Assembly (NCBI GenBank): GCA_019321725.1
Contig: CM033109.1
Coordinates: forward strand, 9,641,993-9,705,992
Origin: Paulownia fortunei
Taxonomy: Eukaryota; Streptophyta; Magnoliopsida; Lamiales; Paulowniaceae
DNA: 64,000 nt
Direction: 5' to 3'
Below, piece after piece: positions 1-10,746 of the stretch (position 1 is its first letter; each line of letters begins with the position of its first letter). The position numbers were made by a program, and so were the translations under genes. The notes beneath the pieces are model-generated. The model was not told the DNA's origin and searched no databases. It was given only the letters and a program-made list of their open reading frames with translations.

Positions 1-156
1 TGTATATTTTCTTCCTTTAGTAAAATGATCTGCAGTAGATCCGGAGATGTAGCACAATTGGCCAAACTCTGTTATCAAATTTATGTGTATTATTTCTGCT
101 GTTATTTTACATTTTCGCTAATCTGATTTATCAGGAATTTGCATAATTTCCCAACA
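1..156 (+). repeat. 5' LTR of copia A1, 3' portion only
   Basis: Aligns with the last ~155 bases of both A2 LTRs, including the run GGCCAAACTC near 60 and the terminus TTTCCCAACA at 147-156. The start lies outside the window. Confidence 0.88.
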
Positions 157-158
157 AC

Positions 159-174
159 TGGTATCTGAGCCAGG
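159..174 (+). other. Primer binding site of A1 (tRNA-iMet type)
   Basis: TGGTATCTGAGCCAGG begins two bases after the LTR end. The usual plant copia PBS is TGGTATCAGAGC, so one base has changed (A to T at the eighth position). It would prime minus-strand DNA synthesis. Confidence 0.85.
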
Positions 175-217
175 TTTTGTGTTGAATTCAGTTAATTTTC
201 TGTAAAGTTACTATTCA

Positions 218-766
218 CGTGATGCGTTGATATGCTCTTTAGAGAGTAATGAGGAGTTTTGTATGTTAGACTCTAGAGCATCGTTCCATGCTACTTCATA
301 GAAAGAATTCTTCGAGAGGTATGTCCCCTAAACCCTTGGAAAGGTATATCTTGGTGATGACCAACCGTATGCTATTGTTGGCAAAGGTATAGTGAAGATT
401 AAGTTGAATGGGTCTGTTTGGGAGTTGAAGGATGTCAGATATATTCCTGACCTGAGAAAAGAACTTAATCTCAGTAGGCAGTTGCCTAGCGAAGGCTAGA
501 CTATGATCTTCCATGGTGATGATTGAAAGATTTTAAAAGGTGAAATGACGGTTGCTCGAGGCAGGAAGAGTGGAATTCTTTATATGACAATAGAGGCACG
601 TTGTTTGATTACAGTTGCATTAAATAATAAAACTCCAAATCTGTGGCACCAGAGACTATGCCACATGAGTGAAAAGGGGATAAAGATTATGAACTCGAAA
701 GGGAAACTTCCAAGTCTACAGTCAGTTAAGATAGACATGTGCGAAGATTGCATAATTGAAAAGTAG
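218..766 (+). pseudogene. A1 protease and GAG-pre-integrase remnant
   Basis: The reading frame begins inside the protease. The aspartic protease motif reads LDSRASFHA (269-271 is the Asp codon) where A2 has LDSGASFHA, so the glycine of the active-site triad is lost. A stop follows at about 299. The GAG-pre-integrase part carries the zinc-binding HHCC pattern: WHQRLCH near 645 and CEDC near 740, ending at a stop at 764-766. The family role is cleavage of the polyprotein and integrase DNA binding. Two or more stops show that this copy is dead. Confidence 0.85.
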
Positions 767-789
767 AAGAGGGTCAGTTTTTAAACAAG

Positions 790-1818
790 TGGCAAAACCC
801 CAAAGAAGAAAAGGCTAGAGCTCATTCACTCTAATATTTGGGGACCAACGACCATCTCATCCATTGGTGGAAAACACTACCTCGTGACTTTCATTGTTGA
901 TTACTCTCGGAAAATATGGTTTTACTTTCTAAAGTACAAGTTTGAAGTGTTTGAGGCTTTCAGAAAATGGAAAGCTATGGTTGAAAATGAGACAGGTCTA
1001 AAGATTAAAAAGCTCAGAATTGAAAATAGTGGTGAATATAAAGACACCAGATTCAAGAAGTTATGGTATGAGCACAGGATTACAATGAAGAAAATCATGT
1101 TGGGTACACATTAACACAATGGTTTAGCTGAGCGTATGAACCGAACATTAATAGAAGGAGCCAAAAGCATTCATATACAGTCCAGTCTATCGAAGCATTT
1201 CTGGGCAGAAGCAGTCAACACAGCAGCTTACTTGATCAATTGATGCCCATCCGCTCCATTGAAGCATAGAATACCAGAAGAGGTATGGAGCGAAAAAGAC
1301 GTAACACTATCATATCTAAAAGTTTTCGATTGTGTATTATATGTGCATATTAGTGATAAAGGAAGAAATAAACTTGATCCCAATCTAAGAAATGCATCCT
1401 TATCGGCTATGGCGAGGATGAGTTTGGCTACCGTATTTGGGATAACAAAAATAGGAAAGTGATCTATAGTAGAGATGTGATTTTCAATGAAAGGGTGATA
1501 TATAATGACATTCATAAAACAGACTCCAACAATTTAGAGCAAATTGAGCTAATGTTTGAAAATGTAAATGCAGATAATGTCCTAGATAGTCCTGTGATGG
1601 AGCCGATTGTAGCAAGTCCTCAACTAGAGGAACTCATTGGACAGAGCAGTGCGCGACAGTCCAACACAATGGAGCCTCCTACTCCAGCTCTTATATTGAG
1701 AAGGTCTTCTCGACCTCATGTGCCTAATAGAAGATACATAAACTATTCATTATTGATTGACGGAGAGGAGCCTGAATATTATGATGAAGCATGTGAGACT
1801 GAAGATGCCAATAAGTGA
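790..1818 (+). pseudogene. A1 integrase core and C-terminal linker remnant
   Basis: Integrase core similarity starts at about 820 (LELIHS...WGP) and runs to about 1460, followed by the variable linker up to 1818. Of the three catalytic acids (D, D, E), the first is now Asn (HSNIWGP, ~835) and the second is also Asn (ENSGEY, ~1022). The glutamate remains in LAERMN (~1125). Stops lie near 1115 and 1242, and a frame change falls around 1460. The integrase would insert the cDNA into the host genome; here two catalytic residues are gone. Confidence 0.85.
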
Positions 1819-2640
1819 GAGCTTTCTATGAAAGACGAGATGAAGACTTTGATCTCCAACCAAACACGAGAATTAGTTGAACTACCCATGGGGAAGAAGA
1901 CACTTCACAACAAATATGTGTACTGGGTGAAAGATGAGCATTACAAAGCTCGACTAGTTGTCAAAGGATTCCAACAGAAAGAAAGAGTTTACTACACTGA
2001 CATTTTTACCCCCATTGTGAAACTCAATACTATCAGATCAATGTTGGGTATTGTTGCCATTAAAGATCTTCATCTTGAATAGTTCAATGTAAAGACTGCA
2101 TTCTTTTATGGAGACTTAGATGAGGAGATATATATGTACCAGCCAGAAGGTTTCTCATAAAGAGGAAATAAGAACATAGTGTGTAGACTTAAGAAGAGTT
2201 TGTATTGTCTGAAACAAGCCAGAAGATAATGGTATAGAAAATTTGATTTGATGGCTTCATGTATAATGAAGATTTCCAGAAGTGCAACATCGATCACTGT
2301 TACTACTTCAAGAGATATAGGTCCAATTATATCATTTTACTGCTTTATGTCGATGATATGTTAGTAGCAAGTTTAGATATGGATGATATCATAAGGTTGA
2401 AGTAGCAATTGTCAAAGGAGTTTGACATGAAAGACTTAGGTCCAATAAAGAAGATTCTTGGAATGCAAATCACAAGAGATAAGCAGAGAGGGTTTTTACA
2501 GTTATCTCAGACAGAGTACATCAATCATATTTTGCAGAGATTCAACATGGGCGATGCCAAGTCAGTTAGCACACCCTTAGCTAGTCACTTTCGCCTATCC
2601 AAGGGTTAGTCCCCTCAGACTAAGGAAGAGAGAGAATTCA
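1819..2640 (+). pseudogene. A1 reverse transcriptase remnant
   Basis: Copia RT (RVT_2 family) is readable from the motif region around 1890 (KYVYWVKDEH), through KARLVVKGFQQKE (~1948) and VKLNTIRS (~2020), to the active site LYVDD (YVDD at 2346-2357, intact). LSKEFDMKDLG then follows at 2409. Stops fall at about 2080, 2158, 2227, 2404 and 2607, together with frameshifts. This copy keeps the RT thumb segment 2409-2609, which A2 has lost. Confidence 0.87.
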
Positions 2641-3308
2641 TGGGTAAGGTTCCTTATGCTTCCAATTGGAAGTTTGATGTACGCGATGGTTTGTACGAGA
2701 TCAGACATTAGCCATGCAATGGGAGTTGTTAGTAGGTTTATGTCAAATTTAGGGATAGCTCATTGGGAAGCAGTTCAGTGGATTTTGAGGTATCTACGAG
2801 TCACCGTAGAGAAATATTTATACTTTAGTAAAGGAGAATTAAAAGTACAAGGCTACGTAGACACAGACTTTGGAGGTGAAGTTGATAATCAAATAAGCAC
2901 CACTGGTTATATATTCACTGTTGGAATTGTAGCTGTTAGTTGGATGTCGTAGTTATAGAATATTGTCACTCTATCAACTACAGAGGCTGAGTATGTAGCA
3001 GTAACTAAAGCCAGTAAAGAGATGATATAACTTCAAAGTTTGTTAACTGAGTTACGATTCAAATAAGAGAAGAATGTTCTGCACAGTGATAGTTAGAGTG
3101 CGATATACTTGGTGAAGAATTCAGCATTTAATTCTAGAACCAAGCATATTGGACTTAGTTATCACTTTATTAAATCTTTATTAGAAGATGAGGTGCTAAT
3201 ACTGGAGAAGATCCAAGAAAGTAAGAATCCAGTAGATATGTTGACAAAGATGGTGGCTATCGACAAACTGAAGTTATGTTCAACTTCAGTTAGCCAGCAA
3301 GAGTAATA
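2641..3308 (+). pseudogene. A1 RNase H remnant
   Basis: The segment begins with IGSLMYAMVCTRSDI (~2665) and ends with NSRTKHIGL (~3130) and the family end KLCSTSV (~3275-3300), a typical copia RNase H. Stops occur at about 2950, 2957, 3028 and 3065. It ends with a stop at 3304, then a spacer leading to the polypurine tract. The family function is RNA strand removal during cDNA synthesis. Confidence 0.85.
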
Positions 3309-3366
3309 AGAACAAAAAGATCTATTGTATAGATAGAGGTGTTAAGACAGATTGAAATCAGTCTTC

Positions 3367-3516
3367 AAGTGGGAGATTGTCAACAAAAATTGGCACTAAC
3401 CATTTTATGTCAAACATAAATATGCCTAACTTAGGCGATTGTCAATTAAGGCGTCTAACTATTACCTAAACTCTATCAACCCATGTTTTATTGTGAATTT
3501 TTATAATTTCCCAATA
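3367..3516 (+). repeat. A1 polypurine tract and internally deleted 3' LTR
   Basis: The PPT AAGTGGGAGAT (3367-3377) is directly followed by the LTR start TGTCAAC (3378). Only the first ~110 bases of the LTR (to about 3490) and the last ~25 (TTATAATTTCCCAATA) are present. The middle ~270-300 bases, including the promoter, are missing compared with the A2 LTRs (406-444 bp). The end CCCAATA is a mutated CCCAACA. Confidence 0.85.
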
Positions 3517-4518
3517 GTTAGATCGTGCTCTCATTAAACTAAACTGGACTAAATTATTCCCAAGGATGTGTGTGACACGTTTAGTTAGACGGCATTTCGA
3601 TCATTGTCCACTCTTAATTGAATTTGACATAATTATGGAAAGAGTTCGTTCTCTATTTAGATTCATTAATGCATGGACATCGCACCATGATTTTTTTGGA
3701 AAAGGTCAAGGATGTTTGGAAAATTCCTTTCTCCGCAAAAGGGATGTATAGATTGCAGTAGAGGTTATATGATGCCAAGAAGCATCTAAAGTAGTGGAAT
3801 AAGGAGGTATTTGGTAACATCTTTGTTAAAGTAAATTTAGCAGACGCAATGGTTGATCAAGTCGAATAAAAAATTGATCAGGAACCATTAGATGGAGATT
3901 AATGGAATAAAAAAAATATAATTCCCAAGCTCTTTCTAATGAAGAATCATTCTGGAGGTAAAACACGACTTGCAAGTGGTTAAAGGATGGAGAAAGAAAT
4001 ACTACGTATTTTCATTTCTCGTAAAACAGAAATGATAAAAATCATGGATTTACAAGATTGAGGATTAGGGAGAGGTGATATCCCAACCAAGCCATATATA
4101 AGAATCTGCTGGTGCATTTTTCAAAAAACTCCTTACAAGCGGTAAGGCTAGTTTTGTGGAGGAAGATTTCAAATTCATAAAGAGGATTGTGCCTGAGGAG
4201 GATGGTCATTTTTTCTACATGATGCCATATATAGAAAAAATTAAGGAGGCTGTTTTTTGTATTGATCCATATAGTGTGGCAGGTTCAGATGGTTTCTCAT
4301 CCTTATTCTTTTAAGTTAGCTGGGATTTTAATAAAAAAAGATGTTTATGAAGCTTGGACAAAGTTTCTTTGGCATTCCAATGCCTCAAAGTTTTACTGGT
4401 ACGACTATAGTTCTTATTCCAAAGGTGGAGAAATCGAGGGTGTAGAGTGAATTCAGGCCAATAAGTTTATGTAATATGATCAACAAAGTTTTTTTGAAGC
4501 TTATTTGCACCAATTTTT
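3517..4518 (+). mobile_element. LINE (L1-type) fragment: end of endonuclease and start of RT
   Basis: The six frames show pieces typical of plant L1 ORF2: the endonuclease end DRALIKLNW (3527-3553) and FDHCPLLIE (~3597-3622). These are followed by the linker WNKEVFGN (~3797), CKWL.DGE (~3970) and the RT start FCIDPYSVAGSDGFSS (~4257-4305). The last recognisable piece is FRPISLCNMINKVF (~4450-4493). Many frameshifts and stops occur. The RT catalytic core, the 3' end and the poly(A) are absent, because the sequence switches at ~4518 to the LTR of element M. The left end abuts the A1 LTR. Confidence 0.8.
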
Positions 4519-4730
4519 AATTACAATGCTTCTTTGATCCAATGAAATATTATCTCCCAATTTGCTCCTTTAGTTTCATTTTAACTCTTTTTGATCTCTT
4601 TTTATTCACTGATTCCCTAACACAAAATTTTAATAAAACTATCATATTAATAAGAAAAAAGCAAGTAAAGTATAAAGAATTTGATACAAAAATATGTCAA
4701 AATATGCACTTATTAAATTCCCCCACACTT
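4519..4730 (-). repeat. M polypurine tract and truncated 3' LTR
   Basis: On the minus strand GTGTGGGGGAATT (about 4728-4716) precedes TAATAAGTGCATATTTTGAC (from 4715), which aligns with the 5' LTR start TGATATGAGATGCATATT (from 22969). The LTR breaks off at ~4519 against the LINE fragment, so some 1.5 kb is missing. Confidence 0.75.
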
Positions 4731-6003
4731 AACCCTAGCTCGTTCTCGAGGAAACCTAAAACAAACCTAAACTAATCCACTTTTATAGGAAATTACGATT
4801 GTATTTAGCATATGCAACAAGTTTTTAAATCCCTAAGTAGCCCATAGAGGACGAGTTATAGTCTCATGAGGGTTTCCAGCGGTGATACCCACAAACACCT
4901 ATGATAACTAACTTCCATCCATTATTCTCAGAAAGCAACAACATAAAAGGTAAATGAAATCAAACAAGTGTTAAATCTAACCATTAGTCATTTAAAAGTC
5001 AATATATTTCCACAATAAGCATACTCAAGTGTGTGTGCGAATAGTTAATATCAAACAGTGACGAGACCATGCATGTTTTAAAAAAGTAAAATCCCATAGA
5101 ACCTCACAAAAACCATCACCCAATCTTTAATGGAAGAGTTAAATATCATAAGTTTTTCCTTTGGTACAAATCTCCACTTCACCGAAGGTACCGCATGAAA
5201 TTAAAAGATCTTCAACAAAGGTTGTAATGGGGTTAAAGGGTAGTGATGTGGCTAAGAAATAAAAGGATATGATGCAATAAATATTTTAAAAAACTTCATA
5301 AGATTAGAGACATAGAATTTATCAATGAAGAATTCTCATACTCCACAAATTTCAACCCCGGGGTCTATTATTATTGAATTGGACCCCTCTTCATCATTCT
5401 TATTTATTTTACAACTTCCTATTTTTAGTTGCAACTCGTAATATTGTTAACACTTTGCAATTTTTTTATGAGAAACTCCCTCACGCTTATATTCTATTTT
5501 AACCCAAATTTCTTTTGCAAGCTCATCTTGTTAATGGAATGTCTCTTAAGCTCCAAAGTATTTTTAGAATAAGGGTAGGATAATAGTATATTTAGGCTAG
5601 GTAAGAAGGTATGTTTACCACATAAAAAGGTTTATTTATTGAAAGGCTCAAAGTAGCTCACTATGGGGGATGTTCTCTTGAAACATCACATGAGGAACCC
5701 TCTAATTTGGCCATGTTGCCAGAAAGCCTAATGCCTTAATTATTTTTCAAGTGGTGGTCAATCAATAATTTGCCTCGATAGACTAAAAGGAAAATTTCTA
5801 ACACTCTACCCCTACATATCGAAAATCCAATTGATAATTAAAGTGAGGGCATAAGAACTACCTATTTTGACATACTTATCCCCACACTGAATAACATAAC
5901 TATTTGTACAAAAATATTTGAGTATAATTATCACAAAAATATACTAACCAAAGAACAACATCAAAGTCCAAAACAACACCCATCATCAATCAAACCACAT
6001 TAT
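4731..6003 (-). other. M 3' non-coding region, distal part
   Basis: No coding pattern was found. On the minus strand the end reads CCTCGAGAACGAG (~4754-4742) just before the PPT. This is the counterpart of the TTGAGGACGAG box found before the 3' LTR in E1, E2 and E4. The rest is A+T-rich and unassigned. Confidence 0.5.
5999..6003. repeat. Target site duplication of E1 (ATTAT; partner at 12614-12618)
   Basis: The five bases before the LTR start at 6004 and the five after the LTR end at 12613 are both ATTAT. This matches the 5-bp duplication made by Ty3/gypsy integrases and fixes the element ends. Confidence 0.9.
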
Positions 6004-7875
6004 TGATAAGTTAGTTTTATACCAATAATTCATATGTCTTTTGATTAACATTTAGTTTGTTTTCAAGTGTTTTTGTTACTTTTTATGTATTTAGTTTGAA
6101 ATCTTATAGGTATTGACAATAAGAAAAGAAAATGGAAAAAAATAAAAAACTTGGTTGAAATGTTGAAGAATTCGAATTGTGGTGCTATTGATAATAATTT
6201 TTATATTTCACTCATAACTCTTGGCCCTAATTTCATATAAACTTGATTCTTAATCCAATTGAAAGCTAAGAAATATCTCTACAACTTTTATGTTTACCAT
6301 AAAATTTAATTCATTTTATTTCAATAAGAAACATTAAGTTCAATGGTTAGTATCGGCCTGAACCTTTTTGGTATGATACATTGTGGTATTTAAAATATAA
6401 CTCTCTCCAAAGCTGTCTGATTTAGTTTATTCAGGTGCCCGTAGAAATCCAAGACAGAGATCTAGAATTCATTAGAAGACAACAAAATCCAATTCAGCCT
6501 AAAAAGAGGTCCAAAAGCAGTTGCAATTGGATAAATAATGTAAAAGTGCTGAAATGAGGCTGCCAGGACAGAATGCCCGGTGCCTAGGCGCCGTCCGAGG
6601 CTTCCAAGATAGAATACACAGCGCCAAGGTGCCGTTACTCCATGCCTAGGCACTGCCCTTCCAACAAAAAAGATGCTGATGCATTATTTTAGCAGCAAGT
6701 GGCAATGGATCACAAATTTTGGCTTTTTTTTATGAGATATACACATTAGATACACCGATACATCATTACCCATGTGATGCTCTAGTGGATATACTAAATT
6801 GGTGGATAGAAATAGGAGAAAAAGCCAAGAAAAGGAGAAGGATTTCAAGTTTCTTTTAAAGAAAAGCCAAGAAAAGTGGAAGAATTTTAGGATTTTTTTT
6901 GGAAGACTTTTGAAGAAAGAATCATTGGGGAGAAGTTTAAAAGGGGAAGATCAACATCAACCAAATGGAGAGGGAGGATTGGTTCTTGGAACCAAAGAAG
7001 GCCATTGGGTGTTTGGAAACAAGACCCATTCCATTTTCTGCAATTCAAGACAAGGAGTTATTGTTGGAGACAAGAAGAGCTTCAACCATTCATTTCACCT
7101 CACAAATTGGTGAACAATTTTCATGTTCTTTCTTATTTGTTTCTTCAAGTTGTATTCATCCATTATGAACTAAACTTTTCTTTCTAGAGGATGATGTAAC
7201 CTTATTTGATCCTATGTTTTGAATTTCAAATAATATTAGTTCAAGTTATTCATCTTGTTTGTGTTATCTTGTTTAGTATTTCATCTTGATTAATTGATCA
7301 CTAATTGAGATTGTTTGACGTATGAGATTCGGCACTCGAGAGAGGAAAAATTATACATGATCATAGGGATAACACAACCTAGGAATCTTAGAGTTGAGAA
7401 GCTTATGAAACCTTTGAAGTTTTGAAGAAGAATTCAATGAACTTTTATAGAGTTTTATTCTTGAATTTTTATAAAGATATCGAAATTCATATTGGAACTC
7501 ATAGACAATTCGGCACTCGAGAGAGGAAATTGATAAGTTTAGGAATTCTTAACTTACATGTGTTGTTGACTTGAATTGATATGTTTTGGAAGAAAGAACA
7601 TAGGTGATAATTAGGTGAGTCATTCCTCTAGAATTTCTTGTGCATAAGGTGTTTGTTGAATTGTTTCTAAAAATTCCATTCTTGACTTTGCATTTTTACC
7701 TTACTTTACTTTGTTTACCAATCATTACTCAATTTTCTAGTTAAAATTACGACTATTTGAACTACAGTACTTAATGCAACGTTTGATTACAATCCCTGTG
7801 GATACTCAACTCAACTCACCATTATATTAAAACTTGACACTGTGCACTTGCGGTTTGCAAAATAAATCACGAACA
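6004..7875 (+). repeat. E1 5' LTR
   Basis: Starts TGATAAGTTAG and ends CACGAACA, and aligns end to end with 10747-12613. It holds a GC-rich block with repeated GCCTAGGC-like palindromes (6575-6660) and two copies of TCGGCACTCGAGAGAGG (7329-7345 and 7511-7527). The open frames inside (about 6799-7187) are not related to any protein I recognise, and I regard them as chance. Confidence 0.9.
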
Positions 7876-7881
7876 AATTTT

Positions 7882-7899
7882 TGGTGTCGTTGCCGAGGA
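7882..7899 (+). other. E1 primer binding site (tRNA-Asp type)
   Basis: TGGTGTCGTTGCCGAGGA differs from the usual Athila site TGGCGCCGTTGCCGGGGA at three positions, all C to T or G to A. It lies six bases after the LTR end. Confidence 0.85.
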
Positions 7900-8040
7900 T
7901 TGTTTTATCATAATTATATTAATATTGTGATGACTTAGTCTTGATTTTAGTTTAGATTATTTTTATTTTCTTCCCATATTTTGATGTGGTCTTGCCTTGC
8001 ATTGTGTTATATATATTTGTATGCATAAGGATAGGAGTCT

Positions 8041-8570
8041 TGAGGCGATGGCTATTAATATCTATCATTGGCCTTCCGAGAGGTCTTCCATTGAAAAGAT
8101 TGTCGGTGTTCTTTAGGTAGATCCGTTTACACAATTAGTTGCACAAATTTCTTTTCTTTCTAATCAATTTGCAGCTCAGACTTCTAATGGAGCTTCTCAA
8201 TGAATGGATTCCATGGCATCCACTAGCACATCATTTATGGAAACCAAAGGTGAGAAAAAGGCATCATTGGAAGAGTTGCTATGCACTTTTATTGGCGAAA
8301 CAAGAGCCCGATTGAATAATAATAAAGTAAAGATAGAGAACATTGAGACTCAATTGGGGCGGCTAGCTTCAAGTTTAAGAGCTCAAATGAATTTAATAGA
8401 AAATCAAATTGGATAACTTGCTATTGAAATTAATGCTAAAATACATAAAGAAAACTTCCCAAATGAAATGGGAATCAATCCAAGGGAGCATTGCAAAGCC
8501 ATCCAACAACAACAAATCGAGGAGTGCGAAACTATTAAAAAGTGCAATGTCATCTTGCAAGAGGAGCATC
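8041..8570 (+). pseudogene. E1 gag remnant, N-terminus deleted
   Basis: The recognisable frame starts at YHWPSERSSIEK (~8059) and continues through MDSMASTSTSFMETKGEKK (8204-8260) and IENIETQLGRLASSL (~8334-8378), with stops at ~8114, 8201 and 8414. The related gag piece at 39795-40640 shows what is missing: the upstream Retrotrans_gag core (WFKDFLRRC region). E1 therefore kept only the C-terminal part of gag. A short non-coding leader (7900-8040) separates it from the PBS. Confidence 0.75.
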
Positions 8571-8936
8571 TCAAGTGCTAACCAATTCAGGGAGTTTCAT
8601 TATCCCTTATTCAATTGGAAACTCTACTTGTGAAGTAGCATTATGTGATTTAGATGCAAGCACTAATTCAATTTCATTGTTTAATTTTAGAAAGCATGTA
8701 CTAGATGAAACAAGGCCTACTAGGGTGACTCAAGATATGCTTGGGAATGGTGGCCAATTTTTGTGCTCTATAGATTTTTTTATTTTTAATATGGAAAAAG
8801 ATAGATACATCTTCACCATGTTTGGAAAATCATTCACAGTAATAGGAAAAACACTTGTTGATGTCCCAAAGGCATTTGATGCTACTCTGGATCATCCTCG
8901 TCTTGCCTATTCGAAAGATCACCTACACTCTTAGAG
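8571..8936 (+). pseudogene. E1 aspartic protease remnant
   Basis: The open frame up to the stop at 8932-8934 reads SFIIPYSIGNSTCEVALCDL (8594-8653), then DASTNSISLFNFRK. The retropepsin motif D-L-G-A-S appears as DLDAS (8650-8664), so the glycine is lost. Further on, FFIFNMEKDRYIFTMFGKSF (8776-8835) matches the second half of the domain (a usual ILGRPFLATG-like segment, here degraded to MFGKSFTVIG). The product would process Gag. Instead of RT, the sequence runs straight into the 3' module. Confidence 0.7.
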
Positions 8937-8950
8937 CACACAAAGATGTG

Positions 8951-10746
8951 GTATGACAAACACTTATTTTTAGATCCGGGATGAGTAAAGAAGATAGTCT
9001 AGCTAAAGACTATAAATCAAGCGCTTATTGGGAGGCAACCCAAGTTTTTTTTCCTTTGCTTTTTAATAATTTCCTAGTTAGTTTTGAAATATGTTTACTT
9101 TTTAGAATTAGACATGTTTAGCTATTGTATTTCTTTGTTTATGTTTGTGTTCTCACTTTCGTTGCTTTTGCCCACAAGCTTTGATGCTTTCTTTTCTTAT
9201 GTAGGTGGATGTCGACTTGGTGATATGTGTGGATCTCCCATGAACTCCAAGTGCATCATCTATTGGAAAGGGTAGTTTCTTATTTCCACCTCTTATGTTC
9301 TTTAATTCTTTAAACATTGAGGATAATGTTAATTATAAAGTTGGGGGTGGGATTTGTATTTTGTGTGTTTAAGCTTTATGTGAACAATTGAGCCATTTTT
9401 TTCTATTTGAATTACCCATGTTGTGTGATGAAAGTCCAAGAGCAAGCATACTTGGTTGACAAACTTAGTTAAGTTCATATTTTGTGATTGAATGAATAAC
9501 TTAATTACCGATTGCCTATGATGATACCTAATTGATATTGTATAGAGTTTAGAGGAAAGAAAGATTGCTAGTCTTGTAACATGGTGATTCTTGTGTATAA
9601 TTGATTGTCATGAATGATGACTTTTCATTGAGCACGTTGTGTCGAAATCTTGGGAATTGCATACTACTTGGTGTTGAATTTTGCTTCCAATGAATTGTAT
9701 TGATCATTTTGTAGTGTTCCAGAATATGCTTGATTACTCTTTGAGGTGAAATTCTAGATAACTACAAACTTGGAAATGATTTATGCCATTTTTGACTCGT
9801 TTGTGCCTTTCAAGCCTACCATGAATACACTTTTATTCACTAGTTACCCCTTTGAGCTCTTTTCAAAGAATGGTATGTGCAAGGCATATGAATAACCACT
9901 ATTCGACTTCATTTCTTGAAACTCACTATACCAACCGTTTATAGCCCGAAAAACCAATGATTATCCCTAAAAGAGCTTAAAGTATGACATTTTGTGCACA
10001 ATCTTATCAATGGATCATATGGAGACATGTTGAGGGCACGAATGAATGTATTTAGGGGTATGAGCAAGGAAAATATGCAAAGAAATAAATGACAACTCAT
10101 GTTGATGAAAAGAAACAAGTTTGGGGGTTGTGAAAGAAAAAGAATAATAAATGAAGCCTTGGGATTCATGGAAAAAAGAGATGAAAAAAAATTATTGAAA
10201 GAAAAAAAAAGAAAAACATGAATCCCAAAAGAAAAAAAAGAGAAAGAGAAAAGAAATTAGGAGAGTGAGATTCTATGTGCAACACTTTTTGCTCTCTTAT
10301 GTTGTTTATCCCTATCTTTTTTTGTCAGCCAATATCTAGGCCTTACGTTAAAAGCTTATTGAAATCCTTTTGATTCAAGTTTGCAAGTATCTATATTAGT
10401 GGAGAATGTGTATGAAAAGCAAGCATATGGAACACCTAGAACTCATTTTCTTAGATCATGAGAATCATTGGTTGTGAAATTCATACTTAAAATGCATGCA
10501 TGAAACTTGAGATTGACACTTCACACACATACGTTTTGAATTCATGACTAGATTAATGAAGCACAAGTTTTGTAGTATCATTTGACTAGCTTTGTGACTA
10601 GCCTTTGAATTTATGCGCAATAAAAATTGATGAGGCATTTGAATTGGTTGATCAAGTTTAGTAATTCATGACCAAAGTATAAGCTTATGATTGTTTGATT
10701 TTGAGTTTTCCTTGAGGACGAGTAAAAGGTAAAGTTTTGGGGTATT
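8951..10746 (+). other. E1 conserved 3' module, non-coding region and PPT
   Basis: Begins with a segment shared with E2 and E4: ACACTTATTTTTAGATCC (8969-8986), TCTAGCTAAAGACT (8998-9011) and GCGCTTATTGGGAGGCAACC (9021-9040). A PPT-like AAAGTTGGGGGTGGG at 9337-9351 follows an ATTGAGGATAATG box (9316-9328). The true PPT AAAGTTTTGGGG (10731-10742) follows CTTGAGGACGAG (10711-10722), just before the LTR. A purine-rich stretch lies at 10130-10260. Otherwise I see no coding content. Confidence 0.65.

Larger units (their letters stand above)
1..3516 (+). mobile_element. Ty1/copia retrotransposon copy A1 (Tork/Tnt1-like), decayed, gag deleted
   Basis: Domain order on the plus strand is LTR end, PBS, protease, GAG-pre-integrase, integrase, RT, RNase H, PPT, short LTR. 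The Ty1/copia class follows from integrase preceding RT. A second copy of the same family (A2) lies at 58992-63758 on the minus strand and aligns along the whole length. Against A2, copy A1 lacks all of gag: its sequence passes from the PBS to the protease within about 50 bases (175-220). The 5' LTR is cut by the window edge and the 3' LTR is internally deleted. Many in-frame stops make it non-coding. The downstream flank is LINE sequence, so A1 probably inserted into a LINE; the 5' flank needed to prove this is outside the window. Confidence 0.93.

Noticed and set aside
6799..7187. Coding frames in the E1 LTRs (also 11412-11946)
   Set aside because: They lie in non-coding LTR sequence, are not conserved in frame between the two LTRs and resemble no family.
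8542..8934. A 130-residue host protein
   Set aside because: It matches the order of a gypsy protease and is bounded by E1 gag and the E1 3' module.
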